Part shown: piece after piece, positions 63,950-64,000 of the stretch | Layout: the number at the start of each line of letters is the position of its first letter | Numbering within the stretch: position 1 is the first letter of the stretch | Made by a program: the position numbers and the translations under genes | NCBI GenBank assembly: GCA_963931865.1 | Contig: OZ007517.1 | Location: 9,310,038-9,374,037, forward strand | Length of the DNA: 64,000 nucleotides | Source of the DNA: Axinella damicornis | Lineage: Eukaryota > Porifera > Demospongiae > Axinellida > Axinellidae | Reading direction: 5' to 3' | The notes under the pieces: model-generated | Databases searched by the model: none | What the model was told of the DNA's origin: nothing | The model's input: the letters and a program-made list of their open reading frames with translations, nothing else

Positions 63950-64000
63950 GGGATGGGATGAGATGTGCAGGGCAGCGGTGGGATGAGATGTGCAGGGCAG
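63950..64000. repeat. Second block of GGGATGAGATGTGCAGGGCA repeat, cut by window end
   Basis: Two units of the 63056-63285 minisatellite motif, continuing past the right edge. Confidence 0.8.

Noticed and set aside
1..64000. CRISPR arrays, operons, Shine-Dalgarno sites, tRNA or rRNA genes
   Set aside because: Intron-containing metazoan gene family; the tandem repeats seen have no uniform repeat-spacer pattern, and no RNA gene signature was recognised by eye.

Overview
This is a eukaryotic, invertebrate-metazoan type window. Giant intronless coding blocks of about 12.9 kb have consensus GT/AG introns in front of them, and the intervening DNA is packed with short inverted-repeat transposons, LINE debris and minisatellites. 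A sponge or other early-branching animal is my best guess from the TAGC-rich, MITE-rich non-coding DNA, but nothing here proves the species.

The coding content is one gene family repeated three times, head to tail on the + strand: sacsin-like proteins. Each copy has three sacsin repeat regions, each opening with an Hsp90-type (GHKL) ATPase module carrying a QNADDA motif and a GxxGxGF...VYH motif, then a DnaJ J-domain with an intact HPD motif, then a C-terminal HEPN domain. Copy A (1-12318) enters from the left edge. Copy B (15728-37850) is complete: two small 5' exons, an 8.8-kb intron and a 12,878-bp last exon, giving 4412 codons plus stop. Copy C (39941-61303) has the same three-exon structure, but a 5-bp tandem duplication (TCTAT TCTAT, 51931-51940) shifts the frame at the boundary between the first and second sacsin repeats. 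It is therefore either a recent pseudogene or a split gene with an SRR1-only product. Neither complete 5' end encodes the ubiquitin-like domain that starts vertebrate sacsin.

The three copies are near-identical in some blocks and clearly diverged in others, and the closest partner of copy C switches along its length. That pattern points to repeated gene conversion or unequal exchange. The long introns of B and C, by contrast, share essentially nothing and have been filled independently with transposons.

Non-coding layout: 12.3-15.7 kb holds the copy A 3' flank, a minus-strand LINE 3' fragment and two 610-bp TTAA-flanked (piggyBac-like) MITEs. Intron 2 of B (16.2-25.0 kb) holds a hAT-like MITE, other MITEs, a 1.64-kb DDE transposon remnant, a minisatellite, hairpins and a 129-bp palindrome. 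Intron 2 of C (40.5-48.4 kb) holds a MITE with a THAP zinc-finger exon, a CCTCGTTCCCAGGC-type MITE, a 1.9-kb long-inverted-repeat element, two more foldbacks and a minisatellite. 61.3-64.0 kb holds the copy C 3' flank and then microsatellites and several tandem repeats. I see no RNA genes, CRISPR arrays or prokaryotic features.
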